DNA of 64,000 bases, taken from assembly GCF_030409215.1 (NCBI RefSeq), contig NZ_JAUFPL010000032.1, forward strand, positions 395,668 to 459,667. Direction: 5' to 3'. Below, piece by piece: positions 8,069 to 17,400 of this stretch. The position numbers were made by a program, and so were the translations under genes. The notes under the pieces are model-generated. The model was not told where the DNA came from, did not search any database, and saw only the letters and a list, made by a program, of their open reading frames with translations. The stretch's first letter is position 1. Every line of letters starts with the position of its first letter. The DNA comes from Halomonas ramblicola. GTDB lineage: Bacteria > Pseudomonadota > Gammaproteobacteria > Pseudomonadales > Halomonadaceae.

Positions 8069-9337
8069 TCAAGCCTCGGCGGGGCGCGCCGGGTGCCGCT
8101 CGTCGCGGGTCAGCATGGGTGCCCGGCGCTCGGTCCACCACATCCAGATGATCGAGACCAGGGTCACGCCGAAGCACAGCATCCACACCGTGGTGGCCAC
8201 CCCGGTGAGGTCGACCAGGGCACCGAACATGATCGGCAGCAGGAAGCCCCCCACGCCGCCGGCCAGGCCGACGATGCCGGAGACCAGGCCGAGGTTCTCG
8301 TGGTACTCGTTGGAGAGGTACTTGAACACCGAGGCCTTGCCGATGCCCCAGGCAATGCCCACCACGAAGAGCGCCGCGGTGAACAGCCAGATGGGAATGC
8401 CGAAGCCGAACTCCACCACGCCGTCACCGCCGGCCGCCGCCACGCGGTAGTGGGTCTCCGGGTAGGACATGATGAACAACGCGATCAGGCTGGCCCACAT
8501 GCAGCCCCAGGTGACGGTGTGGGCGCCGAAGCGGTCGGAGAGCCAGCCGCCGAAGGCACGGATCACCCCGGAGGGCAGCACGAAGATGGTGGCGATCAGC
8601 GCTGCCAACTGGATGCCCATGCCGTACTCGTTCATGTAGTAGCGGGTCAGCCACAGCGAGACCCCCACGTAGCCGCCGAACACCACCGAGTAGTACTGGC
8701 AGTACTTCCACACCCGCGGGTCATTGAGCACCCTGGCCTGCTCGCGCAGCGAGACCCGTTTGGTGCTGCGGTGGGCGGGATCGGTATAGGTGAAGAACCA
8801 GAACAGGATGGCGGTGACCAGCATGATCGCCGCATAGATGTTGGGTACCGCCTGCCAGCCCAGCACCACGATGGCCGTGGGGGCGATGTATTTGGTCACC
8901 GCCGCCCCGGCGTTGCCGGCGCCGAAGATGCCCATGGCCAGGCCCTGTCGGTCCCGCTCGAACCACTTGGCGGTGTAGGTGATGCCCACCGAGAAGGCGC
9001 CGCCGGCCAGGCCGATGAAGGCGCCCAGCACCAGCAGCTGCCAGTACTGGGTGGCGAACTGCACTAGCCAGATGGCCGGCACCACGCAGACCAGCACGAT
9101 GAAGAACACCGGGCGGCCGCCGAAGCGGTCGGTCAGTGCGCCCAGCGGCAGCCGCATCAGCGCACCGGTGAGGATGGGCACCGCGGTGAGGATGCCGAAC
9201 TGGGTGCCGTTGAGGTCGAGCTGCTCGGCGATGGGCACGCCGATCTCGCCGAACATGGTCCACACCATGAAGCACATGGTGAAGGCGAAGGTGTTGGCCA
9301 CCAGGACCGACGTCTGCTTGAAGCGATGGGAGGCCAT
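8069..9337 (-). CDS. narK: NNP-family nitrate/nitrite transporter, NarK1-type
   Basis: 422 residues with 12 predicted membrane helices. It belongs to the nitrate-nitrite porter branch of the major facilitator superfamily: 'RLPLGALTDRFGGRP' in the loop 2-3 motif, 'GLAGGAFSVGITYTAKWF' with the glycine-rich nitrate signature in TM5, and a second 'GLAGGVGGFLLP' signature in TM11. The length and divergence from the neighbouring longer transporter suggest the NarK1-like proton:nitrate symport class, but this cannot be proven from sequence alone. It follows the upstream narK after 66 bp on the same strand and is probably cotranscribed from the FNR/NarL-controlled promoter at ~11.1 kb. Confidence 0.9.
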   Translation of the reverse strand: MASHRFKQTSVLVANTFAFTMCFMVWTMFGEIGVPIAEQLDLNGTQFGILTAVPILTGALMRLPLGALTDRFGGRPVFFIVLVCVVPAIWLVQFATQYWQLLVLGAFIGLAGGAFSVGITYTAKWFERDRQGLAMGIFGAGNAGAAVTKYIAPTAIVVLGWQAVPNIYAAIMLVTAILFWFFTYTDPAHRSTKRVSLREQARVLNDPRVWKYCQYYSVVFGGYVGVSLWLTRYYMNEYGMGIQLAALIATIFVLPSGVIRAFGGWLSDRFGAHTVTWGCMWASLIALFIMSYPETHYRVAAAGGDGVVEFGFGIPIWLFTAALFVVGIAWGIGKASVFKYLSNEYHENLGLVSGIVGLAGGVGGFLLPIMFGALVDLTGVATTVWMLCFGVTLVSIIWMWWTERRAPMLTRDERHPARPAEA

Positions 9338-9403
9338 CTCGGTTCCCTCTTGCCATGGAAGTGGGGTCGGTGGGGCGGCACGGCCGCCCCGGACGGATCG
9401 GGG

Positions 9404-11035
9404 TCAGGGATTCTTCACGTAGGCGCCGGGGCGCAGGTAGAACCACCAGTTGACCACCAGGCAGAGCGCGTAGAAGACCGCGAAGCCGTACATGGCGAGT
9501 TCCGGGGTACCGGCCTTGATCTGGTCGCCCATCACCCGCGGGGCGATGAAGGCGCCGTAGGCGGCCACCGCCGAGGTCCAGCCCAGCACCGGGCCCTTCT
9601 GCTGGGCGTCGAAGATCACCCCGATGCTGCGGAAGGTGGAGCCGTTGCCGATGCCGCTGGCGGCGAACAGCACGATGAACAGCGCCAGGAAGAGCCAGAA
9701 GTACTGGTTGGGGTCGGTGGCGTTGTAGGCCAGCATCATCACGTAGCCGGTGGCCACCGAGGCGATGACCATCACCGCGGAGATGAGCTGGGTGACGATG
9801 GCGCCGCCCACCTTGTCGGAGATCCAGCCGCCGACGGGACGGATCAGGGCGCCGACGAAGGCGCCCATCCACGACCAGGTCAGGGCGCTGGGGGCGTCGG
9901 GGTTGGCCACGCGCGTCACGCTGCCGTCGGCGGCCACCTCCATCATGTTCCCGAAGATGACGTTGATGGAGAGCGGCAGGGCCGCCGAGAAGCCAATGAA
10001 GGAGCCGAAGGTGAGGATGTAGAGCACCGTCATCGACCAGGTGTGCTTGTTGGAGAAGATGCCGAACTGCTTCTGGATGGCCGGCCGGATGTCCCCCGGC
10101 AGCAGGCGCAGCAGGCCCAGGGTCAGCAGGATGGTCAGCGGCAGGGCGAGCCACATGCTCAGCCAGCCCAGCGCGACGACGCCCACCACCGAGGTCAACA
10201 CGCCCACGCCGTAGAGCCCCAGGATCTTGCCGAAGGCCTGTACGGGGCGGCCCGGGTTGGGGGTGATGGGGCGCAGGTTGTTCATGCCGAACCAGCCGGC
10301 GAAGGCCAGCGGCACCAGGAACACCAGCCACACGAAGCCGGCGTTCTGGATCCAGGCATCGGTGCCCGCCTCGATGCGGCCGATCAGGGTGCCGCTGGCG
10401 CTCGTGAGCTCCATGGGGCCGCCGGCCAGGGCGCCGAAGATCCCCACAGTCATCACCAGCGGCACCAGGATCTGCATGGTGGTGACGCCGAAGTTGCCCA
10501 GCCCGGCGTTCATACCCAGGGCATAGCCCTGCTGCTGTCGGGGGAAGAAGCTGGAGATGTTGCTCATCGAGCAGGCGAAGTTGCCGCCGCCGATCCCCGA
10601 GAGCAGCGCCAGGGCCTGAAAGACCCAGAAGGGCGTCTCGGGGTTCATCAGGGCGATGCCGGTGCCCGCCGCCGGCACCATCAGCAGGGCCGTGGTCAGG
10701 AAGATGGTGTTGCGCCCGCCGGCGATGCGGATCATGAAGGAGGCCGGGATGCGCAGGGTGGCCCCCGAGAGGCCGGCGATGGCAGTGAGGGTGAAAAGCT
10801 GGTCGACGGAGAAGGGGAAGCCCAGGTTCTGCATCTGGGTGGTGATCATGCCCCACATCATCCACACCGCGAAGCCCAGCAGCAGGCTGGGGATGGAGAT
10901 CCACAGGTTGCGGGTGGCGACGGCCTTGCCTTTCCGTTCCCAGAACGCCGTGTCCTCGACGTCCCAGTGGTCGATATCGGCGCTGCGGGCGTGTGACGCC
11001 CGGTGACGGCCGACGTCCAGGTTCGAATTCGCCAT
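9404..11035 (-). CDS. narK: NNP-family nitrate/nitrite antiporter, NarK2/NarK-type, with N-terminal extension
   Basis: 543 residues from ATG 11035, preceded by GGGGGAAG. An ATG at 11068 lies in the same frame but has no ribosome site and would put the start almost on the FNR box, so 11035 is preferred. The hallmark 'GIGGGNFACSMSNISSFFPRQQQGYALGMNAGLGNFGV' block (TM5 region) matches E. coli NarK-type nitrate/nitrite exchangers; 'GLSGATLRIPASF' is the loop 2-3 region. A polar N-terminal tail of about 45 residues and a long loop between helices near residues 190-215 explain the larger size. Expected role: import of nitrate to the cytoplasmic NarG site in exchange for nitrite. Confidence 0.92.
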   Translation of the reverse strand: MANSNLDVGRHRASHARSADIDHWDVEDTAFWERKGKAVATRNLWISIPSLLLGFAVWMMWGMITTQMQNLGFPFSVDQLFTLTAIAGLSGATLRIPASFMIRIAGGRNTIFLTTALLMVPAAGTGIALMNPETPFWVFQALALLSGIGGGNFACSMSNISSFFPRQQQGYALGMNAGLGNFGVTTMQILVPLVMTVGIFGALAGGPMELTSASGTLIGRIEAGTDAWIQNAGFVWLVFLVPLAFAGWFGMNNLRPITPNPGRPVQAFGKILGLYGVGVLTSVVGVVALGWLSMWLALPLTILLTLGLLRLLPGDIRPAIQKQFGIFSNKHTWSMTVLYILTFGSFIGFSAALPLSINVIFGNMMEVAADGSVTRVANPDAPSALTWSWMGAFVGALIRPVGGWISDKVGGAIVTQLISAVMVIASVATGYVMMLAYNATDPNQYFWLFLALFIVLFAASGIGNGSTFRSIGVIFDAQQKGPVLGWTSAVAAYGAFIAPRVMGDQIKAGTPELAMYGFAVFYALCLVVNWWFYLRPGAYVKNP

Positions 11036-11085
11036 CTCGGCTTCCCCCTTGAGTGCTGACAGGCGCATCGACCGCCGAAGGCTGC

Positions 11086-11099
11086 TTGATCGACATCAA
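11086..11099. promoter_or_regulatory. consensus FNR/ANR box upstream of narK
   Basis: TTGATcgacATCAA at 11086-11099 matches the TTGAT-N4-ATCAA consensus exactly. Its centre is about 57 bp before the narK ATG at 11035, so a class II activator at -41.5 would start transcription around 11051, leaving a short leader that fits the 11035 start but not the 11068 one. A Crp/Fnr-type regulator is encoded at 22349, and a true oxygen-sensing FNR could lie elsewhere. Confidence 0.85.
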
Positions 11100-11172
11100 T
11101 GCGCGACGCTTTGGGGCGAAAGATACGCCCGGCCTCGGCGGGGGGAAATGCCGGAAAATGCCGGGAAATCAA

Positions 11173-11198
11173 CCGGCTACCTCCATGGAGGTAGCCGG
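11173..11198. promoter_or_regulatory. perfect 26-bp palindrome with 7-2-7 NarL-type heptamers
   Basis: The core TACCTCC-AT-GGAGGTA (11178-11193) is a tail-to-tail pair of heptamers with two bases between, the geometry NarL prefers, and is extended by CCGGC/GCCGG on both flanks. It lies about 75-100 bp upstream of the FNR box of narK. A further single GGAGGTA is at 11285-11291. The same heptamer recurs at 14.12 and 14.3 kb, and narXL lies between, so these are probably the sites of this NarL. Confidence 0.7.
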
Positions 11199-11332
11199 GG
11201 TAGGAGAGTATCCGCTTGATCGGGAAGGGGTTTTTCCGCGTCGCCGGGGCGGGGGGAAGGGCGGCGCGGAGAGCGGAGGTCTTTGGAGGTATCCACACCG
11301 CACCGCCATTGCTAGCGTTCACTTCATGCCTG

Positions 11333-11477
11333 TAGGAAGCCTCGATTCACGTCGCGAGCGAAGAGAGGCCGCCCGCCGCCGAAGCGCAGCAGCCGGAGTT
11401 GACTGGTGGCTCAATGAGGACTGCGAGCATCGCCGGCGGGCGGGATATCGAGCGCAGCAGTGAAGCGAGGTTTCCTA
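11333..11477. repeat. long imperfect inverted repeat at the 3' end of narL (REP-like or structured RNA)
   Basis: TAGGAAGCCTCGATTCA (11333-11349) pairs with the sequence at 11461-11477 in 15 of 17 positions plus one G-U, and inner arms CGCCCGCC (about 11370-11377) and GGCGGGCG (about 11434-11441) also pair. The right arm includes the narL stop codon, so in the narL transcript the whole ~145-nt unit would fold as a 3' hairpin. It is made of several short G+C-rich arms and looks like an intergenic repeat or structured RNA; no protein-coding frame is convincing. Together with the operators it accounts for most of the 439-bp gap 11036-11474. Confidence 0.55.
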
Positions 11478-12140
11478 CCGGTCGAGGCCCTCCTGCACGG
11501 CCCACACCGCCGCCTCCACCCGCGAGCGCAGGTTGAGCTTCTTGAGCAGGTGCTTGACGTGCACCTTCACCGTGCCCTCGGTGATGTCCAGCTTGCGGGC
11601 GATCATCTTGTTGGAGAGGCCGGCGGCCAGCTCGCCGAGGATCTCGCGCTCGCGCTGGGTCAGGCTGTGGATGTCCGGGGCGGCCGGCTTGCTGCGCTGG
11701 TGGCGCAGCGCCTCGGCGAGCAGGGCGGTGAGGCTCTCGCTGATCACCATGCGCCCCAGGGTCGCCTGGCGCAGCTGGCGGACCATCTCGTCCGGGTCCA
11801 TGTCCTTGAGCAGGTAGCCGTCGGCCCCGGCCTGGAGGGCGTCCACCACGTCCTCCTCGTTGTCGGAGACGGTGAAGATCACGATGCGCCCGGCGAAGCC
11901 GTCGTCGCGCAGCCGCTTCAGGGTCTCGATGCCGTTCATGCCGGGCATGTTGAGGTCGAGCAGCACCAGGTCGGGGTCGAGCTCCCGGGCCAGCCGGACC
12001 CCCTCCGCCGGTTCGCCGGTCTCACCGGCCAGCACCAGGTCGTCCTCCAGCTCCAGCAGTTGGGTGACGCCGCGGCGCAGCAGCGGATGGTCGTCGATGA
12101 TCAGGATGCTGGCGGGGGTCTCATGGGTGGTGTCGGTCAT
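11475..12140 (-). CDS. narL: nitrate/nitrite response regulator NarL
   Basis: 221 residues, ATG at 12140 overlapping the narX stop by four bases. An N-terminal receiver domain has the acidic pair D16/D17, phospho-acceptor D62 in 'LLDLNMPGMNG' and K112-like Lys in 'YLLKDMDP'. The C-terminal LuxR-type helix-turn-helix includes 'LTQREREILGELAAGLSNKMIARKL' and 'TEGTVKVHVKHLLKKLNLRSR'. NarL is phosphorylated by NarX in nitrate and binds paired heptamers; matching palindromes flank this gene pair on both sides. Gene order and the strong similarity make the assignment firm. Confidence 0.95.
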   Translation of the reverse strand: MTDTTHETPASILIIDDHPLLRRGVTQLLELEDDLVLAGETGEPAEGVRLARELDPDLVLLDLNMPGMNGIETLKRLRDDGFAGRIVIFTVSDNEEDVVDALQAGADGYLLKDMDPDEMVRQLRQATLGRMVISESLTALLAEALRHQRSKPAAPDIHSLTQREREILGELAAGLSNKMIARKLDITEGTVKVHVKHLLKKLNLRSRVEAAVWAVQEGLDR

Positions 12141-14077
12141 CCGGCGTGGTCCCTCTTGCCTTGTCGATCGGTGGCGATGGTGGCGGTGGCCGGGGCGTCG
12201 GGCGCCTCGACGTCGCCGCCGACGTGTGTCTGGATGAGCCGGGCGGTCTGGGGCGTGAAGACCAGCTCGACCCGGGTGCCGCCCTGGGCGCGATTGCCCA
12301 GCGTCAGGTGGCCGCCCAGGGTGTCGGCGCGGTCGCGCATGATCACCAGGCCGTAGTGCATGGGCGGCGAGCTGTCGTCTTCGAGGCCGATGCCGTCGTC
12401 CTCGATGGTGACCCGCAGGCGGGCCTGGGCGAAGCGCACCGATACCGCGGCCCAGTGGGCCTGGGCGTGCTTGTGGACATTGGCCAGCGCCTCGCGCACC
12501 ACCTGCAGCACATGGATCTCCTCGTTGGGGTTGAGCAGGTGGGGGGGCAGGTCCACCGCCAGGGCGATCTCGCTGCCCAGCCGCTCGCTGAACTCCTGCA
12601 CCGTCTGGCGCAGGGCGGTGGCCAGCCCCGGCCCCTCGAGCCTCAGGCGGAAGGTGGTCAGCAACTCGCGCAGCTGGCGATAGGCGCTGTCGAGCCCGGT
12701 GCGCAGCTCCGCGCAGACCGAGGCCTGGGTCTCGGGGGGCAGGCCCTTGGCCTGCATGCGTTCCAGGCGCGCCACCTGCATCTTCAGGTAGGAGAGCGAC
12801 TGGGCCAGGGAGTCGTGCAGCTCCCGGGCGATGATGGTGCGCTCGTTCATCAGCGAGACCTGCTGCTGCTCCTCGATGCGCCGCTGCAGGTAGACGGCGG
12901 TGGCCAACTGGTCGGCCAGGGCGTTGAGCAGGCGGCGCACGCTGTTCGACAGCGGCCGCCCCCTGGGGTACCAGACCTCCAGGGTCCCCAGCATCAGCTC
13001 GCCCACGCTCACCGGCAGCAGCACGCACTCGCCCTGTTCGGTCTCCTGCAGCCGCAGGGGGTGGGGGTCGATCAGGCAGGCGTGGCAGTCGTGGTCGCGG
13101 CAGTAGTCGGGGCGGCGTGCCGAGTGAGTGGCCAGGATGGGAATCTGGCGGTCGTCGAGGGGGTCGTTGAGCGACAGGCGGATGGGGCCGATCTCCAGTA
13201 ACTGCTCGAGGCGGCGCAGCATGGGGGCGGCGCTGGCGCAGAGGTCGTTGCCGCCGCCGTAGAGTGCCCGGCTGCCGTCGTGCATCACCTGCATGGCCCG
13301 GTTGCTGCGCTCGAGTTCCGCCTGCTTGCGCGACACCCGCTCCTCCAGCTCGGCATAGCTGCTGGCCAGCTCCTCGGCCATGGTGTCGAAGGTGCGCCCC
13401 AGCAGGGCCAGCTCGTCGTTGCCGGTAAGCCGCGTGCGATAGCCGAAGTTACGCCGCGCCGCCTCCCGGGCCAGCACCACCAGCTGGCGCAGCGGCACCA
13501 CCAGGTTATGGCGGATGTCGTAGAGGGCGATGCTCAGCACCACGGCGGTCAGCGCCAGGAGGATGAGCTGCAGGGCGCCGAGCAGGCGGATCTTCGACTC
13601 GCTGTTCTCCTCCAGCAAGGTCACCAGGCCGTCGATCTCGCCCACCAGCGCGTCCAGCTCCGCCTCCAGGGGCGTGCCGGCGGTATCGTTCCCGGCCAGC
13701 GCCGCGTCCAGTCGGGGGGCCAGGGTCGTCTCCCAGCGCGCGAGGATCCGGCGGTGCTGGCGTTGCAGGGGATGGTCCGTGGCCTCGGGCAGGGCGGCGG
13801 TGAGCTCGGGGTCGCTCAAGCGCTCGCCGAGGCGCTCGCCCAGGGTCGCCACGCGTTCGCGGCTGGCCTCGCCGGGCTGCTGCTCGTGGCGCTGCAGGGC
13901 GGCGACGACCTGGTAGGTGTTCATGCGCAGCGAACCGGCCAGATTGATGGCGGCGGCATCGCCGCGGTTACCGCCGGCCAGGGTCATGGTCACCACGATG
14001 CTGATCAGCGCCAGGGCGCTGATCGCCAGCAGCGAGGCGACGATGCGCGCCACCAGGGAGTGTTGCAGCAGTTTCAT
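12137..14077 (-). CDS. narX: nitrate/nitrite sensor histidine kinase NarX
   Basis: 646 residues. Two membrane helices (about 11-33 and 164-186) enclose a periplasmic helical sensor with the P-box 'NLAGSLRMNTYQVV' at 45-58, the conserved nitrate-binding segment. A HAMP domain follows (about 187-240), then a central module with a Cys cluster (C326, C331, C334), and a HisKA_3 dimerisation helix with H421 in 'ARELHDSLAQSLSYLKMQ'. The HATPase domain shows 'VREALANVHKHAQA' and 'DDGIGL'. It is divergent from narG, with a 390-bp control region between them carrying NarL-type heptamers. All functional residues looked for are present. Confidence 0.96.
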   Translation of the reverse strand: MKLLQHSLVARIVASLLAISALALISIVVTMTLAGGNRGDAAAINLAGSLRMNTYQVVAALQRHEQQPGEASRERVATLGERLGERLSDPELTAALPEATDHPLQRQHRRILARWETTLAPRLDAALAGNDTAGTPLEAELDALVGEIDGLVTLLEENSESKIRLLGALQLILLALTAVVLSIALYDIRHNLVVPLRQLVVLAREAARRNFGYRTRLTGNDELALLGRTFDTMAEELASSYAELEERVSRKQAELERSNRAMQVMHDGSRALYGGGNDLCASAAPMLRRLEQLLEIGPIRLSLNDPLDDRQIPILATHSARRPDYCRDHDCHACLIDPHPLRLQETEQGECVLLPVSVGELMLGTLEVWYPRGRPLSNSVRRLLNALADQLATAVYLQRRIEEQQQVSLMNERTIIARELHDSLAQSLSYLKMQVARLERMQAKGLPPETQASVCAELRTGLDSAYRQLRELLTTFRLRLEGPGLATALRQTVQEFSERLGSEIALAVDLPPHLLNPNEEIHVLQVVREALANVHKHAQAHWAAVSVRFAQARLRVTIEDDGIGLEDDSSPPMHYGLVIMRDRADTLGGHLTLGNRAQGGTRVELVFTPQTARLIQTHVGGDVEAPDAPATATIATDRQGKRDHAG

Positions 14078-14114
14078 GGCGTCGGGGTCTCGTCGGTCTC
14101 CAGGGTCAGTCTAC

Positions 14115-14145
14115 TACACCCATGGAGGTAGAACAGGTACCCCCT
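14115..14145. promoter_or_regulatory. NarL-type heptamer cluster upstream of narX
   Basis: TACACCC-AT-GGAGGTA (14115-14130) is an imperfect 7-2-7 pair, and TACCCCC (14138-14144) follows 7 bp later. They lie 38-68 bp from the narX start and could mediate autoregulation. The motif matches the perfect palindrome at 11.18 kb. Confidence 0.6.
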
Positions 14146-14296
14146 ATGCCCCTTTGACCGCGAGGCGGCCGCTGCCGAGACTCTCGGGACCCCGTCGTCA
14201 AGCGCTCTTGCCCATGCTGCCCGCCGCCTTCGCTCCCGACTCGGATCCCTCCGGAGGCGATCGTCCCCAGGTGCTATCCCTCCCGAATGGCGGGCC

Positions 14297-14338
14297 TATC
14301 CCCTAGGAGGTAGCGGGCCGGTTTATGGAGGTAACCGG
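14297..14338. promoter_or_regulatory. two NarL-type heptamer pairs upstream of narG
   Basis: TATCCCC-TA-GGAGGTA (14297-14312) and GGAGGTA at 14327-14333 embedded in a CCGGTT...AACCGG frame (14318-14338). They lie 130-170 bp upstream of the narG ATG. No convincing FNR box was found in the 14078-14467 gap, so NarL may be the main nitrate signal here or an FNR site is degenerate. Confidence 0.6.
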
Positions 14339-14467
14339 GCAGTATTCGCTCGCGTGATCGCCCAGAATCCCTGCCATGACCGTGCCTGGAGCGTGCAGGA
14401 AACGCTCGGCGTCAGATGGGTGGCCCGCCAAGAGGCCACGTCTTTTCGAGGAGCCTGGAGAGCGACC

Positions 14468-17400
14468 ATGAGTCACTTCATCGATCGGCTGAACTTCTTC
14501 CGCAAGGCCCGCGAGCCCTTCGCCAACGACCATGGCGAGCTTCGCGACGAGTCCCGTGGCTGGGAGGACGGCTACCGGCAGCGCTGGCAGCACGACAAGA
14601 TCGTGCGCTCCACCCATGGGGTGAACTGCACCGGCTCGTGCAGCTGGAAGATCTACGTCAAGAACGGCCTGGTTACCTGGGAGACCCAGCAGACCGATTA
14701 CCCGCGCACCCGGCCCGACCTGCCCAACCACGAGCCACGGGGCTGCCCGCGGGGGGCCAGCTACTCCTGGTACCTCTACAGCGCCAACCGCCTCAAGTAC
14801 CCGCTGGTCCGCAAGCCGCTGCTCAAGCTGTGGCGCGAAGCGCTGGCCGAGAAGCGCGACCCGGTGGATGCCTGGGCCGCCATCGTCGAGGACCCGGCCC
14901 GGACCAAGCAGTACAAGCGGGCCCGCGGCATGGGCGGCTTCGTGCGCGCCGACTGGGACGAGCTCAACGAGCTGATCGCGGCGTCCAACGTCTACACCGC
15001 CAAGCAGTATGGCCCGGACCGCATCATCGGCTTCTCGCCGATTCCCGCCATGTCCATGGTCAGCTACGCCGCGGGCAGCCGTTACCTGTCGCTGATCGGC
15101 GGGGTCTGCATGAGCTTCTACGACTGGTACTGCGACCTGCCGCCGGCCTCGCCCATGACCTGGGGCGAGCAGACCGACGTGCCGGAGTCCGCCGACTGGT
15201 ACAACTCCGGCTACATCATCGCCTGGGGCTCCAACGTGCCCCAGACCCGCACCCCGGACGCCCACTTCTTCACCGAGGTGCGCTACAAGGGCACCAAGAC
15301 CGTCTCGATCACCCCGGACTACGCCGAGGTCTCCAAGCTCACCGACGAGTGGCTCTCCGCCAAGCAGGGCACCGACGCCGCCCTGGCCATGGCCATGGGG
15401 CACGTCATCCTCAAGGAGTTCCACCTCGACAGACCCAGCGCCTACTTCACCGACTATGTGCGGCGCTACAGCGACATGCCCTTCCTGGTCGAGCTCGAGG
15501 CTCGCGAGGACGGCAGCTACGCGCCGGGCCGCCAGCTGCGCGCCAGCGACTTCGAGGCGAGCCTGGGCCAGGGCAACAACCCCGAGTGGAAGACCGTGGC
15601 CTGGGACGAGACCCGCGACCAGTTGGTGGTGCCGCGCGGCTCCATCGGCTTCCGCTGGGGCGAGACCGGCGACGAGGTGGGCAAGTGGAACCTCGAGCCG
15701 CTGGACGCCGAAGGCACCGAGATCAAGCCGCTGCTGACCCTGGCCGAGACGCATGACGCGGTGGCCCGTGTCGCCTTCCCCTACTTCGGCGGCATCGCCC
15801 ACCAGCACTTCGACCACGTCAAGAGCGGCGGCGCCAGCGACGAGCTGCTGTTCCACAGCCTGCCCGCCAAGCGCCTCAAGAAGGCCGACGGCAGCGAGGC
15901 GCTGGCGGTGACCGTGTTCGACCTGATGTGTGCCAACTACGGCATCGACCGCGGCTTCGGTGAGGACGACGGCGCCACTTCCTATGACCAGGTCAAGCCC
16001 TACACCCCGGCCTGGCAGGAGAAGATCACCGGCGTGCCCGCCGAGCAGGCCACCCGCATCGCCCGTGAGTTCGCCGCCAACGCCGACAAGACCCGCGGGC
16101 GCAGCATGATCATCGTCGGTGCCGGCATGAACCACTGGTACCACATGGACATGAACTACCGCGGCCTGATCAACATGCTGGTCATGTGCGGCTGCATCGG
16201 CCAGAGCGGCGGCGGCTGGTCCCACTACGTGGGCCAGGAGAAGCTGCGTCCGCAGACCGGCTGGACCCCGCTGGCCTTCGGCCTCGACTGGCAGCGCCCG
16301 CCGCGTCACATGAACTCCACCTCCTTCTTCTACAACCACTCCTCCCAGTGGCGCTACGAGAAGCTCCAGATCAAGGAGATCCTCTCCCCGCTGGCCAGGG
16401 CCGAGGACTATCCCGGCAGCCTGATCGACTTCAACGTGCGCTCCGAGCGCATGGGCTGGCTGCCTTCCGCGCCGCAGCTCGCCACCAACCCGCTGCGCCT
16501 GGCCGCGGCCGCCCAGGCCGCCGGCCTGTCCACCCAGGAGTACGCCGTCGAGCAGCTCAAGAAGGGCGAGCTGGCCTTCGCCGCGGAGGATCCGGACGAC
16601 CCCCGGAACTTCCCGCGCAACCTGTTCATCTGGCGCTCCAACCTGCTGGGCAGCTCCGGCAAGGGCCACGAGTACATGCTCAAGTACCTGCTGGGGACCC
16701 GCCACGGCATCCAGGGCAAGGACCTGGGCGAGGAGGGCGGGACCAAGCCCGAGGAGGTGAAGTGGCATGACGCGGCGCCCGAGGGCAAGCTCGACCTGCT
16801 GGTGACCCTGGACTTCCGCATGTCCACCACCTGCCTCTACTCGGATATCGTGCTGCCCACGGCGACCTGGTACGAGAAGGACGACCTCAACACCTCCGAC
16901 ATGCACCCCTTCATCCACCCGCTGACCGCGGCCACCGACCCGGCGTGGGAGTCGCGCAGCGACTGGGAGATCTTCAAGGGCATCGCCCGGGCCTTCTCCA
17001 AGGCCACCGAGGGGCACCTGGGCGAGGAGACCGACCTGGTCACCCTGCCGCACCAGCACGACTCCCCCGCCGAGCTGGCCCAGGTCGAGGTGCGCGACTG
17101 GAAGCGCGGCGAGTGCGAGCCGATCCCCGGCAAGACCATGCCGGCGCTGATCGAGGTCAAGCGCCACTACCCCGAGACCTATGAGCGCTTCACCTCCGTG
17201 GGCCCGCTGCTCGAGAGCCTCGGCAACGGCGGCAAGGGCATCGGCTGGAACACCGAGAAGGAGGTCAAGCTGCTGGGGGATCTCAACCACCGCAAGCTGG
17301 ACGGGCCGCACACGGGACGGCCGCAGATCGAGTCCGCCATCGACGCCGCCGAGATGATCCTGACCCTGGCACCGGAGACCAACGGCCAGGTGGCGGTGAA

